DNA of 64,000 nucleotides from JAMDEO01 sp963775295. GTDB taxonomy: Bacteria; Actinomycetota; Thermoleophilia; RBG-16-64-13. Below, in pieces: positions 35,171-43,458 of this stretch (its first letter is position 1; each line of letters begins with the position of its first letter). Location: NCBI GenBank assembly GCA_963775295.1, contig CAVZIK010000006.1:372001-436000 (forward strand). The letters run 5' to 3'. The notes below the pieces were generated by a model. That model made no database searches, had not been told where the DNA came from, and saw nothing but the letters and a program-made list of their open reading frames with translations. A program made the translations under genes and the position numbers.

Positions 35171-35869
35171 ATGGGAGTTGAGCACTTGAAAGCCCCTACG
35201 AAGGAACGCCGCCCCCAAGTTTCCTCCCTCCCTTGGAAACGCATGACCGAGGAAGAAAAAAGGCGGTGTGTCACGGACGCGGTGCTCCAGCTTATTGCCA
35301 AGCACGGAGTGCAGGGCACGACCACCGCGCGGATCGCCGCTGCGGCGGGAGTCTCTGAGCCAACCATCTACCGAACCTTCCGGAACCGAAGGGAGATGCT
35401 TCTCGCTGCCGCAGACAAGGTCTGGCAGCAGAGGCGGGACGAGATGGAATCCTTCGAACCCTCGGATGCGATGGATTATTTGCGGAAGATATCCGAACAC
35501 CACACGGCCGGGATCCAAAGGACGCGGGTGGTGAGGTTCCTGACCGAGTTGGCCGTCGCCCCAGCCAGTGACGGTCTCAGCGATCACCTACGGGAGAAGA
35601 TGCTGAACGAGGCGCAACACCTCATCGACATAGTGGAGGAAGGCAAGGCGCAGGGGTGTATCCGCCCGGATGTCGATTCCCAGGAGACGGGATGGCGAAT
35701 CATGTCTGTGCATTGGGTGGAGGCCATGGCCCGCTTGCACGGACTGGAGGACGTGGTGCTGTCTGGTTTCTCGACAAGGTCCTTCGAAGCCATTCTCAGA
35801 GACATCACGGCTGAGCCACCACCGATCGGTGTGGCGGACTCCCGCCTGGACGATCATCCGGCTGCCTAG
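35171..35869 (+). CDS. TetR/AcrR-family transcriptional regulator
   Basis: A 232-residue regulator. A basic N-terminal arm precedes the helix-turn-helix TTTARIAAAAGVSEPTIYRT followed by FRNRREMLL, and the rest is a helical ligand domain. The start at 35171 is uncertain; starts a few codons later would keep the DNA-binding domain. It stands between two long arms: the TRAP-AOR-SDR-cupin genes to the left and the UroD-cupin-SDR-redox genes to the right. Both control regions carry CTACTAG repeats. It is probably the shared pathway repressor, responding to the substrate or an intermediate. Confidence 0.9.
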   Translation: MGVEHLKAPTKERRPQVSSLPWKRMTEEEKRRCVTDAVLQLIAKHGVQGTTTARIAAAAGVSEPTIYRTFRNRREMLLAAADKVWQQRRDEMESFEPSDAMDYLRKISEHHTAGIQRTRVVRFLTELAVAPASDGLSDHLREKMLNEAQHLIDIVEEGKAQGCIRPDVDSQETGWRIMSVHWVEAMARLHGLEDVVLSGFSTRSFEAILRDITAEPPPIGVADSRLDDHPAA

Positions 35870-35874
35870 CAGGG

Positions 35875-35904
35875 CTGAGTCGGCCCCGCCGACTCGGTCT
35901 TTGT
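35875..35904 (+). terminator. Hairpin after the TetR gene
   Basis: GAGTCGGC (35877-35884) and GCCGACTC (35888-35895) form an 8-bp stem, extendable by two pairs, followed by TCTTTGTC. It lies directly after the TetR stop codon. Confidence 0.65.
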
Positions 35905-36045
35905 CGCCCCTGCTTCCCTAATCCCCCACTTCCCCCGCTCCGCGAGCGGGAACTCGCGGTTCTCCGAGATCCCATCGCGGCATCACGGCTGCCTTCGCAA
36001 GAGTCGTCGCTTTCGTCGATCCTCGAGAGAATTCATCCAAGAAAC

Positions 36046-36075
36046 TTGACAGGGCGTATAGCAAAGTAGTAAACA
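36046..36075 (+). promoter_or_regulatory. Promoter of the UroD-cupin-SDR-redox operon
   Basis: TTGACA (36046-36051) is followed after 18 bases by TAAACA (36070-36075). The operator palindrome overlaps the -10 box and start point, so a bound repressor would block polymerase. Confidence 0.5.
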
Positions 36076-36099
36076 CTAGTAGCAAGCGCTACTAGTGTT
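36072..36099. promoter_or_regulatory. Operator palindrome at the UroD operon promoter
   Basis: AACACTAGTAGC (36072-36083) and GCTACTAGTGTT (36088-36099) form a perfect 12-bp inverted repeat around AAGC. Its CTAGTAG and CTACTAG cores start 13 bases apart, and a partial AGTAG core lies a further 13 bases upstream. The core and spacing match the array at 35.04-35.09 kb. Confidence 0.7.
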
Positions 36100-36143
36100 A
36101 GCTACGTGGCGGACGCGATTCTCAGAGGAACAGGGGGGGCTGA

Positions 36144-37400
36144 GTGAGCAGCGCTGGCACGCTGGAGACCCAAGGAACGGAAAGGGCACGTCGCATCGCC
36201 GACGCGATGCAACTCAAGCAGCCGGATAGAATCCCGCTGATCATGCCCATCGGCTATATGCTGGCCGAAATGGGGGGCATCTCCGACAGGCAGCTGCTCG
36301 AAGACCCAGAGAAGGCACAAATGCTGCTGGAGAGGGCGGCCCTCGAGTTCCAGCCCGATTCCATCCACGGCCCCATGCCCTCCGATCCCACCCCGCACCT
36401 AATTCTTGGCGACCGCATGACCGTCTGGCCCGGGCATGGCGTCAGCGAGAGCAGTCAATTCCAGTTCGTGGAAAGTGAGTTCATGAAGGAGGAGGACTAC
36501 GACGCCTTCCTGGAAGACCCTACCGACTGGGTCATCCGTAAGTACCTACCGCGGGCGTTCGCGGCGCTTGAGTCGTTTGCCACCATACCTCCTCTCAACC
36601 TCTTCGTCTTCGGGAGCTACTTCCTGAACAACGTCGGCAACTTCGCCTCCGGGCCGCTGGCAGAGTCCTTCCGGGCGTTCGCCCGGGCCGCCCAAGCGGT
36701 CGCCGACCACGTCGAGCGCCTGAAGAGCAACCACGAGCGAATGACTGCCCTGGGTTTTCCCGATGGTTTCATCGTAGGCCCCACCATCGCCGCTCCCTTC
36801 GACGCCATGTCGGACGCCTTGCGAGGTATGCGGGGCATCCTGATGGATGTCATAAAACGACCCGACAAACTTGTGGCCGCCCAGGATAAGCTCTCCCGCT
36901 TCGAGTTGGAGTTCGCTATCGAGGCGTGCCGCGTCACCGGCGCGACCAGAGTCTTTCTGCCGCTGCATCGTGGCTCAGACGGGTTTATGTCGCTCAAGCA
37001 ATTTGAGGCTCTCTACTGGAAGCAACTCAAGCATGTCCTGGTTACCTTGGTCGAGCATGGCCTCACTCCCATCGTGTTCTACGAAGGCCGCTGGGACCAG
37101 CGCTTGGAGTATTTAGCAGAACTGCCCAAGGGCAAGACCGTCGGGTGGTTCCAGGCGAGTGACATCTTCAAGGTCAAGGAAGTCCTCGGAGACACTATGT
37201 GCATAGTCGGAGGCATGCCGAACTCGCTACTGAAGGCCGGTCCCGCCGAAGAGGTGCGGGCGCACACCAAGCGAGTGTGCGAGACGGTGGGCAAGAACGG
37301 CGGATTCATGATGTGCACGGGCGTCGGCGAGCTCGCAGGCAGCGACCCAGCACTTGTGAAGGTATGGGCTGAGGCAACCAGGGAGTTCGGGAAGTACTAA
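36144..37400 (+). CDS. Uroporphyrinogen decarboxylase-family protein (non-heme context)
   Basis: A 418-residue URO-D-fold protein starting at a GTG after a run of G. The family match lies in RARRIADAMQLKQPDRIPLI at the start, TPIVFYEGRWDQRLEYLAEL late, and the ending GGMPNSLLKAGPAEEVRAHT. Relatives include heme-pathway UroD and corrinoid methyltransferases such as MtaA. The zinc-binding His-x-Cys motif of methyltransferases is not evident. With cupin, SDR and flavoprotein genes downstream and no heme genes, a role in aromatic or methoxy-group metabolism is more likely than heme synthesis. The exact reaction is open. Confidence 0.82.
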   Translation: MSSAGTLETQGTERARRIADAMQLKQPDRIPLIMPIGYMLAEMGGISDRQLLEDPEKAQMLLERAALEFQPDSIHGPMPSDPTPHLILGDRMTVWPGHGVSESSQFQFVESEFMKEEDYDAFLEDPTDWVIRKYLPRAFAALESFATIPPLNLFVFGSYFLNNVGNFASGPLAESFRAFARAAQAVADHVERLKSNHERMTALGFPDGFIVGPTIAAPFDAMSDALRGMRGILMDVIKRPDKLVAAQDKLSRFELEFAIEACRVTGATRVFLPLHRGSDGFMSLKQFEALYWKQLKHVLVTLVEHGLTPIVFYEGRWDQRLEYLAELPKGKTVGWFQASDIFKVKEVLGDTMCIVGGMPNSLLKAGPAEEVRAHTKRVCETVGKNGGFMMCTGVGELAGSDPALVKVWAEATREFGKY

Positions 37401-37459
37401 GGGCGGAAGACGGAACGCCGCACGCGCAATAGATACCGGAATCAAGAGGAAGGGGCGTC

Positions 37460-37870
37460 ATGGGCAAGTACGACGAGTGGTTCTACGAGGATCCTATCGT
37501 CGCTGGGAAGTTCGGGGACCGGTTTGTCTATTTCGCTAAGAACCACGTCGGCGAAAAGAATTACTCGATGCTCTGGAATTGCATCACCGAGCCGTTCCTA
37601 ATGGTCAAGGACCCGCATACTCACGACTTCGATCAGTTCCTGCACTTCTTCAACGCAGACTCCCTACACGTCGCTGACTTCCCCGCCGAGGTAGAGATAA
37701 CCCTGGGAGAGGAGCTCGAAACACACCTGATCACGGGGCCCACGGTCCTTCACGTTCCCGCCGGAATGTTACACGGGCCGCTCAACTTCAAGACTGTCGA
37801 CGCCCCCGTGATCTTCATGAACGTTGCCCTTGCTCCCGAGTATCACAAGCCGGGCGAGCCCCCCAAGTGA
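37460..37870 (+). CDS. Cupin-domain protein
   Basis: A 136-residue single cupin with HTHDFDQFLHFF (His-x-His; the usual Glu is Gln) and GMLHGPL (final His). Its MGKYDEWF opening matches the other cupins at 27.3-28.9 kb, which lie in the opposite arm of the regulon. It follows the UroD-family gene by 59 bases and precedes an SDR gene. The function is unknown; a small metal-binding enzyme is likely. Confidence 0.85.
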   Translation: MGKYDEWFYEDPIVAGKFGDRFVYFAKNHVGEKNYSMLWNCITEPFLMVKDPHTHDFDQFLHFFNADSLHVADFPAEVEITLGEELETHLITGPTVLHVPAGMLHGPLNFKTVDAPVIFMNVALAPEYHKPGEPPK

Positions 37871-37900
37871 TCCCACGACGCTTCGTTTAAGGGAGGCACG

Positions 37901-38638
37901 GTGGACCTTAAGCTGCAGAACAAGATCGCGCTCGTAACCGGCAGCGGAAGCCCGATAGGTTACGGCAGAGCCATCGCCACGACGCTGGCCCAAGAAGGCT
38001 GCCACGTGGTGTGCGCAGACCTCAACTTGGAGTGGGCCGAGGAAACGGCCGAGATCATCCGACGTCTGGGGGGCGAGGCCCTGGCCGTCAAGGCAGACGT
38101 GGCAGATCGCAATTCGGTGGACGCGATGGTGGAAAGGGTGATCGGGCATTTCGGGCGTATCGACATCTTAGTCAACAACGCCGGCGCGAGCAGCCCGGAC
38201 AAGCCCTTCATGCAAAAGTCGAAGTCCGACTGGGACTTGGACATCAGCGTCAACCTTTACGGGCAGATGAACGTCGCCCAAGCCGTCATTCCCACCATGA
38301 TCGCCCATGAATATGGGCGGATCATCAACACTTCGGGCGGGCAGGGCATACCCACCATTTCCACGTACGGAGCAGCCAAGGCCGGGGTGGAGGCCTTCAC
38401 CCACTCGCTTGCTCTGGAGGTGGCGCCTTTGGGCATCGTGGTCAATGGCATATCGCCCGGTCTCGGTGAAACGGGACTCATCGTTACGGCCACCGAAGAA
38501 CACAAGGAAGGTTTCCGACGGATGTCGGCCCTCGGGCGGCTCTGCACGCCTGAGGATGTGGCACCCGCTGTCGCGTTCCTCGCCTCCGATGTGTGCAGCT
38601 ACATGGTGGGCCAATGGTTGAGACTCGGGACCTTCTAA
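37901..38638 (+). CDS. Short-chain dehydrogenase/reductase
   Basis: A 245-residue SDR starting at a GTG after GGGAGG. It has the TGSGSPIGYG coenzyme loop, NNAG, catalytic Ser in NTSGG and Tyr/Lys in YGAAK. CADLNLEW at the second strand suggests NAD(H). It is related to the SDR at 28.9-29.7 kb, including the unusual glycine loop ending in GxG and a shared cupin neighbour. It probably acts on an alcohol or ketone intermediate. Confidence 0.92.
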   Translation: MDLKLQNKIALVTGSGSPIGYGRAIATTLAQEGCHVVCADLNLEWAEETAEIIRRLGGEALAVKADVADRNSVDAMVERVIGHFGRIDILVNNAGASSPDKPFMQKSKSDWDLDISVNLYGQMNVAQAVIPTMIAHEYGRIINTSGGQGIPTISTYGAAKAGVEAFTHSLALEVAPLGIVVNGISPGLGETGLIVTATEEHKEGFRRMSALGRLCTPEDVAPAVAFLASDVCSYMVGQWLRLGTF

Positions 38639-38644
38639 GGAGCG

Positions 38645-38872
38645 ATGGGCATGGCTATCCGCAACTTCAATAGTGATGAGTGCTCCGGGTGCGGCAACTG
38701 CGTAGCCTCCTGCCCCATGGACGTCTTTCGCATGGATGAGGACGAGGGTCGCGCGGTAGCGCAGTACCCCGACGATTGCATCGCCTGCTGGGGATGCGAA
38801 TCGTTCTGCCCGCAAGGCTGCATAGACATCTCGCCCGAGCGCGCTCGGGGCGAGATGGTCTCACCGTACTGA
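38645..38872 (+). CDS. Two-cluster ferredoxin, AprB-like
   Basis: A 75-residue protein with two [4Fe-4S] motifs, CSGCGNCVASCP and CIACWGCESFCP. The aromatic residue within the second motif and its place directly before a large FAD flavoprotein recall AprB of adenylylsulfate reductase, although AprB is about twice as long. It probably passes electrons to or from the flavoprotein encoded 23 bases downstream. Confidence 0.88.
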   Translation: MGMAIRNFNSDECSGCGNCVASCPMDVFRMDEDEGRAVAQYPDDCIACWGCESFCPQGCIDISPERARGEMVSPY

Positions 38873-38895
38873 CGCCTGGAGAGGGAGAGGACAGG

Positions 38896-40587
38896 ATGAA
38901 AGATTGGGGTCCGGCGCCGACGGTGATCAACACGGACGTGCTCATACTTGGAGCGGGGGGCGCCGGCATGTGCGCCGCCCTCAAAGCCAGTGAGAGCGGC
39001 GTGGACGTATTGATGGTGGACAAATGTGGCATCGGTTGGAACGGCCAGGTGCCGATCGGTGGGGGCATACTCGCGTACGTCTACCCCGAGAAGGTGGATC
39101 GGTGGGTTGAGAATGTCACGCGCGGCAGTCACTTCTTCAACAATCAGGAGTGGACTTCCGCCTTTGGCGGCGGGATGCACAAATCGACCATGGACCTCGC
39201 GGACATGGGGCTCACCTTTCTCAGGAAGGACGGGGAAATCGACATCCTCTCCTGGGGGCCGACGAACGTCACTTTGTTTGACGCACCGAAGTCACTGGTG
39301 GCGCTGAAGAGGACCGCAGCCGCTCGCGGGGTCCGGATGATGGACAAGATCTATGCCATCGACCTCCTGAAGAACGACGACCAGGTAGTGGGTGCCGTAG
39401 CCTTGGGACTCGTCGACGGACGCGTCTACATCTTCAACGCCAAGGCCACCATTGTGGCCACCGGAAACTGCGGTTACCTACACGAGAAGACCTACGCATC
39501 CGTGCAAGGGGAAGGCCCGGCCATGGGGTACAGGGCTGGGGCCAAGATCACCAATGCCGAGTTCAACAGCATGTACGTGTGGGGCATCAAGACGCTTGGC
39601 AAAGAGCTGATGGGCATCCACTTCTATCTCTACCTGGAAAACGCCCTTGGCGAGAAGATCATGGGGAAGTATTACCCCGAACTGATGGTGGGCGAGCACG
39701 CCGTCTACACCTTCGACCCCCGAGTGATCCGCGCCATGTACGAGGAGGTCAAGGCCGGCCGGGGGCCGATCTACCTCAACCTCCAGGGGCTGACCTCAGA
39801 TGAGATCGCCGGCCTAGCCGAAGAATTTGTCGAGGATCTGTCCCATATCATGGCCAACGACACCATGCTGCTTCTCAAGGAGAAGGCCGGCATCGATCCA
39901 ACGGTAGAAAAGATGGAAATGTGGCCGCGACTGCTGTACACGGGCGGCGGGCTGCGAATAGACACCCAGGGCAGGACTACTCTGCCGGGGCTTTGGGCCG
40001 CGGGCGGCTCCTGTAGCAACTGCTGGACCAATGGAGCCGGCGGTCAGGCGGGGCTGGGGGTCCAATCCGCGGCCATCACCGGGTTCGTTGCAGGAAAGGA
40101 TGCCGCTGCCTACGCCCTGGGTAACCAGAGACGAGATATCGATACGGCGTACGCGGATGCGACGATCGACCGCGTCGTTGCACCTATGAAACGCCCGAGC
40201 GACATTGATCCTGCCGAGGTCGCCTACAGGGTGCACGAGGCCATCGTCCCAATGAAGTACAACCGCACGCGTGAGGCGGGCAGGATGAACGAGGCCCTAG
40301 GCATCCTGGGGGATGCGAAAGAGAGGCTGCAGCGGGCGGCGGCGGCAGATTTCCACGACCTTGCCCGCTATCACTCCGCGGAGAGCATGCTCATGGCGGC
40401 GGAATTTACCTACACCGCGGCTTTGATGCGCGAGGAGAGCCGCAGTCAGCACTCCCGCGAAGACTTTCCCGAACGCGACGACAAGAACTGGTTCAAATGG
40501 ATAGACATCGAGCAAGGGGACCACGGCCCTAAGCCGTCCACTCTGGACATCCCGGTGAGGAGGTACCGCTTGCAGCCCGACCACTGA
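38896..40587 (+). CDS. FAD flavoprotein of the fumarate reductase/AprA family
   Basis: A 563-residue flavoprotein. The start at 38896 has GAGAGGACAGG just before it. The dinucleotide fold is TDVLILGAGGAGMCAALKAS and the C-terminal FAD motif is LPGLWAAGGSCSNCWTNGAG. The family includes fumarate reductase, AprA and urocanate or ketosteroid reductases. It is paired with a two-cluster ferredoxin as AprA is with AprB, but no sulfur-reduction genes surround it. In this setting reduction of a double bond, or oxidation to one, in a cyclic intermediate is plausible. Confidence 0.9.
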   Translation: MKDWGPAPTVINTDVLILGAGGAGMCAALKASESGVDVLMVDKCGIGWNGQVPIGGGILAYVYPEKVDRWVENVTRGSHFFNNQEWTSAFGGGMHKSTMDLADMGLTFLRKDGEIDILSWGPTNVTLFDAPKSLVALKRTAAARGVRMMDKIYAIDLLKNDDQVVGAVALGLVDGRVYIFNAKATIVATGNCGYLHEKTYASVQGEGPAMGYRAGAKITNAEFNSMYVWGIKTLGKELMGIHFYLYLENALGEKIMGKYYPELMVGEHAVYTFDPRVIRAMYEEVKAGRGPIYLNLQGLTSDEIAGLAEEFVEDLSHIMANDTMLLLKEKAGIDPTVEKMEMWPRLLYTGGGLRIDTQGRTTLPGLWAAGGSCSNCWTNGAGGQAGLGVQSAAITGFVAGKDAAAYALGNQRRDIDTAYADATIDRVVAPMKRPSDIDPAEVAYRVHEAIVPMKYNRTREAGRMNEALGILGDAKERLQRAAAADFHDLARYHSAESMLMAAEFTYTAALMREESRSQHSREDFPERDDKNWFKWIDIEQGDHGPKPSTLDIPVRRYRLQPDH

Positions 40588-40606
40588 CGGCCGGAGAACC
40601 ACGATC

Positions 40607-42121
40607 GTGTCTGAACAAATGGATCTCGAACGCAAAGGGGGCAGAGTAGAGACGATGATCGACAAACAGAAGTTGATAGAGATAGTCGGAGGTGCAAGCG
40701 TCATCGACGCCGCAGGCACACTGGAGTCGTACTCGAAGGATCTGAGTTTCGTCAACCAAGTCAGACCTGCATACGTGGTCAAGCCCCAGACCGCCGACCA
40801 GGTGAAACAGCTGGTCATAGCGGTAAATGAGACTCTCACTCCCTTGGTGCCGGTGAGTTCCGGCGCGCCGCATTTCCACGGCGACACGGTGCCGAGCACG
40901 GGCGGAGCCGTCGTCGTAGATATGAGCGGCATGAAGAAGATCATCAATGTCGACCGGCCTCGTCGGGTTGCTATGGTCGAACCCGGCGTGACTTTCGGCG
41001 AGTTGATACCCGCGGCAGAGAAGGAAGGCATCAGGCTCAACATGCCCCTGATGCCACGCAGCACCAAGAGCGTTGTGGGAAGTCTCCTCGAAAGAGAGCC
41101 GGTGTTGATGCCCGCGTATCAGTGGGATATCTCCGATCCCGTGGCCTGCTTCGAAGTGGTATTCGGGGTCGGCGACGACTTCCGGACCGGACAAGCAGCC
41201 GGGCCGGGCACCGTCGAGGAGCAGTGGGCAGTCGGCGGCGTACAGAAGGCGCCCTATGGGCCGCACGTCGCCACTTGGCATCGACTGGTCCAAGGAGCGC
41301 AGGGGACGATGGGTATCGCAACCTGGGCATCGTTGCGCTGCGAGTTGCTCCCCAGTCTGCAGGAGCCGTTCGTCGTCGGTTCAGCCCAGCTCGATCCTCT
41401 CCTGGAGTTGGCCGATTGGCTCGTCAGGCTGAGGATGGTAAACGAATGCTTCGTGCTCTCCAATGCCAATCTAGCTTCTATGTTCGCCCAGGAATGGTCC
41501 GCGGACTACCCGCGCCTGAGAGCGAGCCTGCCGCCGTGGACTCTCTTCTACACCGTGGCCGGCTACGAGTACTACCCCGAGGAGCGGGTGGCTACCTATA
41601 TCAAGGACATCACTGCTCTCACCCAACGTTTGGGACTTGAAGCCACAAGGTCCACCGGCGGGCTTTCCGCCCGTGAGATTCTGAAGGCCGTCCAAGAGCC
41701 TTGCCCGGAGCCGTATTGGAAGCTCCGCTACAAGGGATCCTGCGAGGATATCCCCTTCCTGGCTCAAGTTGACAAGGTCCAGCATCTCGTCGAAGTCATG
41801 GACGATCTGGCGGCCAAGGCCGGCTACCCGGTCGCCGATAGGGGAGTCTACGTGCAGCCCACAGTTCAAGGAACGAGCTGTCACTGCGAGTTCAACCTGT
41901 TCTACGACCCCAGCGATGCGGGCGAGATCGAGCGGGTCAGGAACCTTTCTGTCCTCGCGACGAAGACCCTCATGGAGAATGGCGCCTTTTTCTCCAGACC
42001 GTACGGCAACAGTGCGAGCATGATCATGAATCGCGACTCTGCCACGGTCGAGGTCCTCAAGAAGCTTAAGCAGATCTTTGATCCGAACGAGGTCATGAAC
42101 CCCGGCAAGCTGTGCTTCTAG
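40607..42121 (+). CDS. FAD-linked oxidase, type B of the redox module (copy 2)
   Basis: A 504-residue VAO/PCMH flavoprotein matching the one at 17.1-18.6 kb: VPVSSGAPHFHGDTVPS, VEPGVTFGELIPAAEKEGIR, the SVVGSLLEREPVLMP block and the NPGKLCF ending. The true start may be the ATG at 40655 (MIDKQKLIEIVGG), which aligns with the start of copy 1; the GTG at 40607 has GGAG ten bases upstream. It is first in the second B-CCG-A unit, 19 bases after the flavoprotein gene. Electron transfer to the CCG protein is likely. Confidence 0.87.
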   Translation: MSEQMDLERKGGRVETMIDKQKLIEIVGGASVIDAAGTLESYSKDLSFVNQVRPAYVVKPQTADQVKQLVIAVNETLTPLVPVSSGAPHFHGDTVPSTGGAVVVDMSGMKKIINVDRPRRVAMVEPGVTFGELIPAAEKEGIRLNMPLMPRSTKSVVGSLLEREPVLMPAYQWDISDPVACFEVVFGVGDDFRTGQAAGPGTVEEQWAVGGVQKAPYGPHVATWHRLVQGAQGTMGIATWASLRCELLPSLQEPFVVGSAQLDPLLELADWLVRLRMVNECFVLSNANLASMFAQEWSADYPRLRASLPPWTLFYTVAGYEYYPEERVATYIKDITALTQRLGLEATRSTGGLSAREILKAVQEPCPEPYWKLRYKGSCEDIPFLAQVDKVQHLVEVMDDLAAKAGYPVADRGVYVQPTVQGTSCHCEFNLFYDPSDAGEIERVRNLSVLATKTLMENGAFFSRPYGNSASMIMNRDSATVEVLKKLKQIFDPNEVMNPGKLCF

Positions 42122-42171
42122 GGATTCACGCACCGGGCAGACCAGATTCGATCGACTAAGGAAGGAGCAAC

Positions 42172-43440
42172 ATGGCATTAGAAGACTATGCCGGTGATAT
42201 GAACATGTGCTGCCGCTGTAATGCGTGCAAGTTCATCCCTTTGCAACAGGTGAAGGGCTACAGCCACGCCAACGCTTGCCCCAGCATCTCGAAATACAAC
42301 TTCCACTTCTACGCTGGCGGCGGGCGCCTGAATATGGGAGCCGCGGGGCTCAAGAGCGGGTTCCAGTACGCCGACCGCTACCTCGACAGCGTCTACAACT
42401 GCACGATGTGCGGCGCCTGCGATGTCTCTTGCAAGTATGGGATGGACATGGAGGTTCTCCGGCCCATCCAAGAACTGCGCATCAAGGCCGTGGACGATGG
42501 CCACGCACATCCTGCGCTCGACGCTGTGGTCGGGAGAATGCGTGCGACGGGAAGCATGGTGCCGGCAGGAGGTGGCAAACGAGGCGATTGGGCCCAAGGC
42601 CTCGGTCTTGTTGACGCCACCAAGGAGAAGGTGGACGTCCTCTATCACGTGGGATGTCTGACGAGCTACGACAAGGACATGCAGAAGCTTGCCAAGGCTA
42701 CGGCCAGGATACTCACCAAGGCCGGCGTTGGTTTCGGAATTGCCGGCGACGCGGAGACCTGTTGTGGCGGTCGGGCCTACGAGATGGGCTACCAAGCGGA
42801 CTTCCTCGCGCAGGCGAAGAAGAGCATGGAAGTCATCAGACAATCCGGGGCCAAGACGTTGGTCACCAGTTGTGCCGTGTGCTATCAGGCGTACAGCGTC
42901 CTGTACGATCGCTTCGATCTGAAGGGCGACCTGGAGGTGCTGCACACGAGCCAACTGATTGCTCGGCTGCTCGAGGAAGGTAAACTCAGCCCGGCAAACG
43001 AGCTGGACATCGATGTGACCTACCACGACCCCTGCCACCTGGGCCGCCTCGGTGAGCCCTGGATCCACTGGGAGGGGAAGAAGGTTCCCGGCGACCGTTT
43101 CGTGTTCGATCCGCCCAAGCCTTACCGACGCGGGACAAACGGAGTTTATGAGCCCCCGCGCAAGGTCATCGCCGGCCTGCCCGGCGTGACCCTCACCGAG
43201 ATGGACAGAATCAAAGAGTACGCGTGGTGCGGCGGCTCCTGCGGCGGCGTCACCGACTCGAATCCCGAGTTCGCAGAGTGGACAGCCGCAGAGAGACTCG
43301 AGGAAGCAGAGTCCACCGGCGCGGAGGCCCTCGTCACCGCCTCTCCGTGGAGCGAGAAGCTCTTCTCCGAGGTCATCAAGAAGAGCGGACGCAATCTCAA
43401 AGTCTATGACATCGTCGAACTGGTCGACCAGGCCATCTAG
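42172..43440 (+). CDS. CCG-domain iron-sulfur protein, copy 2, with a damaged second CCG site
   Basis: A 422-residue homologue of the protein at 15.8-17.1 kb; both open MALEDY. N-terminal clusters CCRCNACK and CTMCGACDVSC are present. The first CCG domain is intact (HVGC, ETCCGG, SCAVC). In the second, HDPCHLG remains, but WCCGGGG has become WCGGSCGG and the closing CPGC is SPWS, losing two cysteines. The protein should carry one fewer non-cubane cluster than copy 1. It sits between the two FAD oxidase genes as in copy 1. Confidence 0.92.
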   Translation: MALEDYAGDMNMCCRCNACKFIPLQQVKGYSHANACPSISKYNFHFYAGGGRLNMGAAGLKSGFQYADRYLDSVYNCTMCGACDVSCKYGMDMEVLRPIQELRIKAVDDGHAHPALDAVVGRMRATGSMVPAGGGKRGDWAQGLGLVDATKEKVDVLYHVGCLTSYDKDMQKLAKATARILTKAGVGFGIAGDAETCCGGRAYEMGYQADFLAQAKKSMEVIRQSGAKTLVTSCAVCYQAYSVLYDRFDLKGDLEVLHTSQLIARLLEEGKLSPANELDIDVTYHDPCHLGRLGEPWIHWEGKKVPGDRFVFDPPKPYRRGTNGVYEPPRKVIAGLPGVTLTEMDRIKEYAWCGGSCGGVTDSNPEFAEWTAAERLEEAESTGAEALVTASPWSEKLFSEVIKKSGRNLKVYDIVELVDQAI

Positions 43441-43458
43441 GAAGGAGGTCGGTACATC

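Noticed and set aside
36144..37400. Heme-pathway uroporphyrinogen decarboxylase (hemE)
   Set aside because: No other heme genes are present, and the gene sits under a pathway-type operator with cupin, SDR and redox genes. Only the family fold is claimed.
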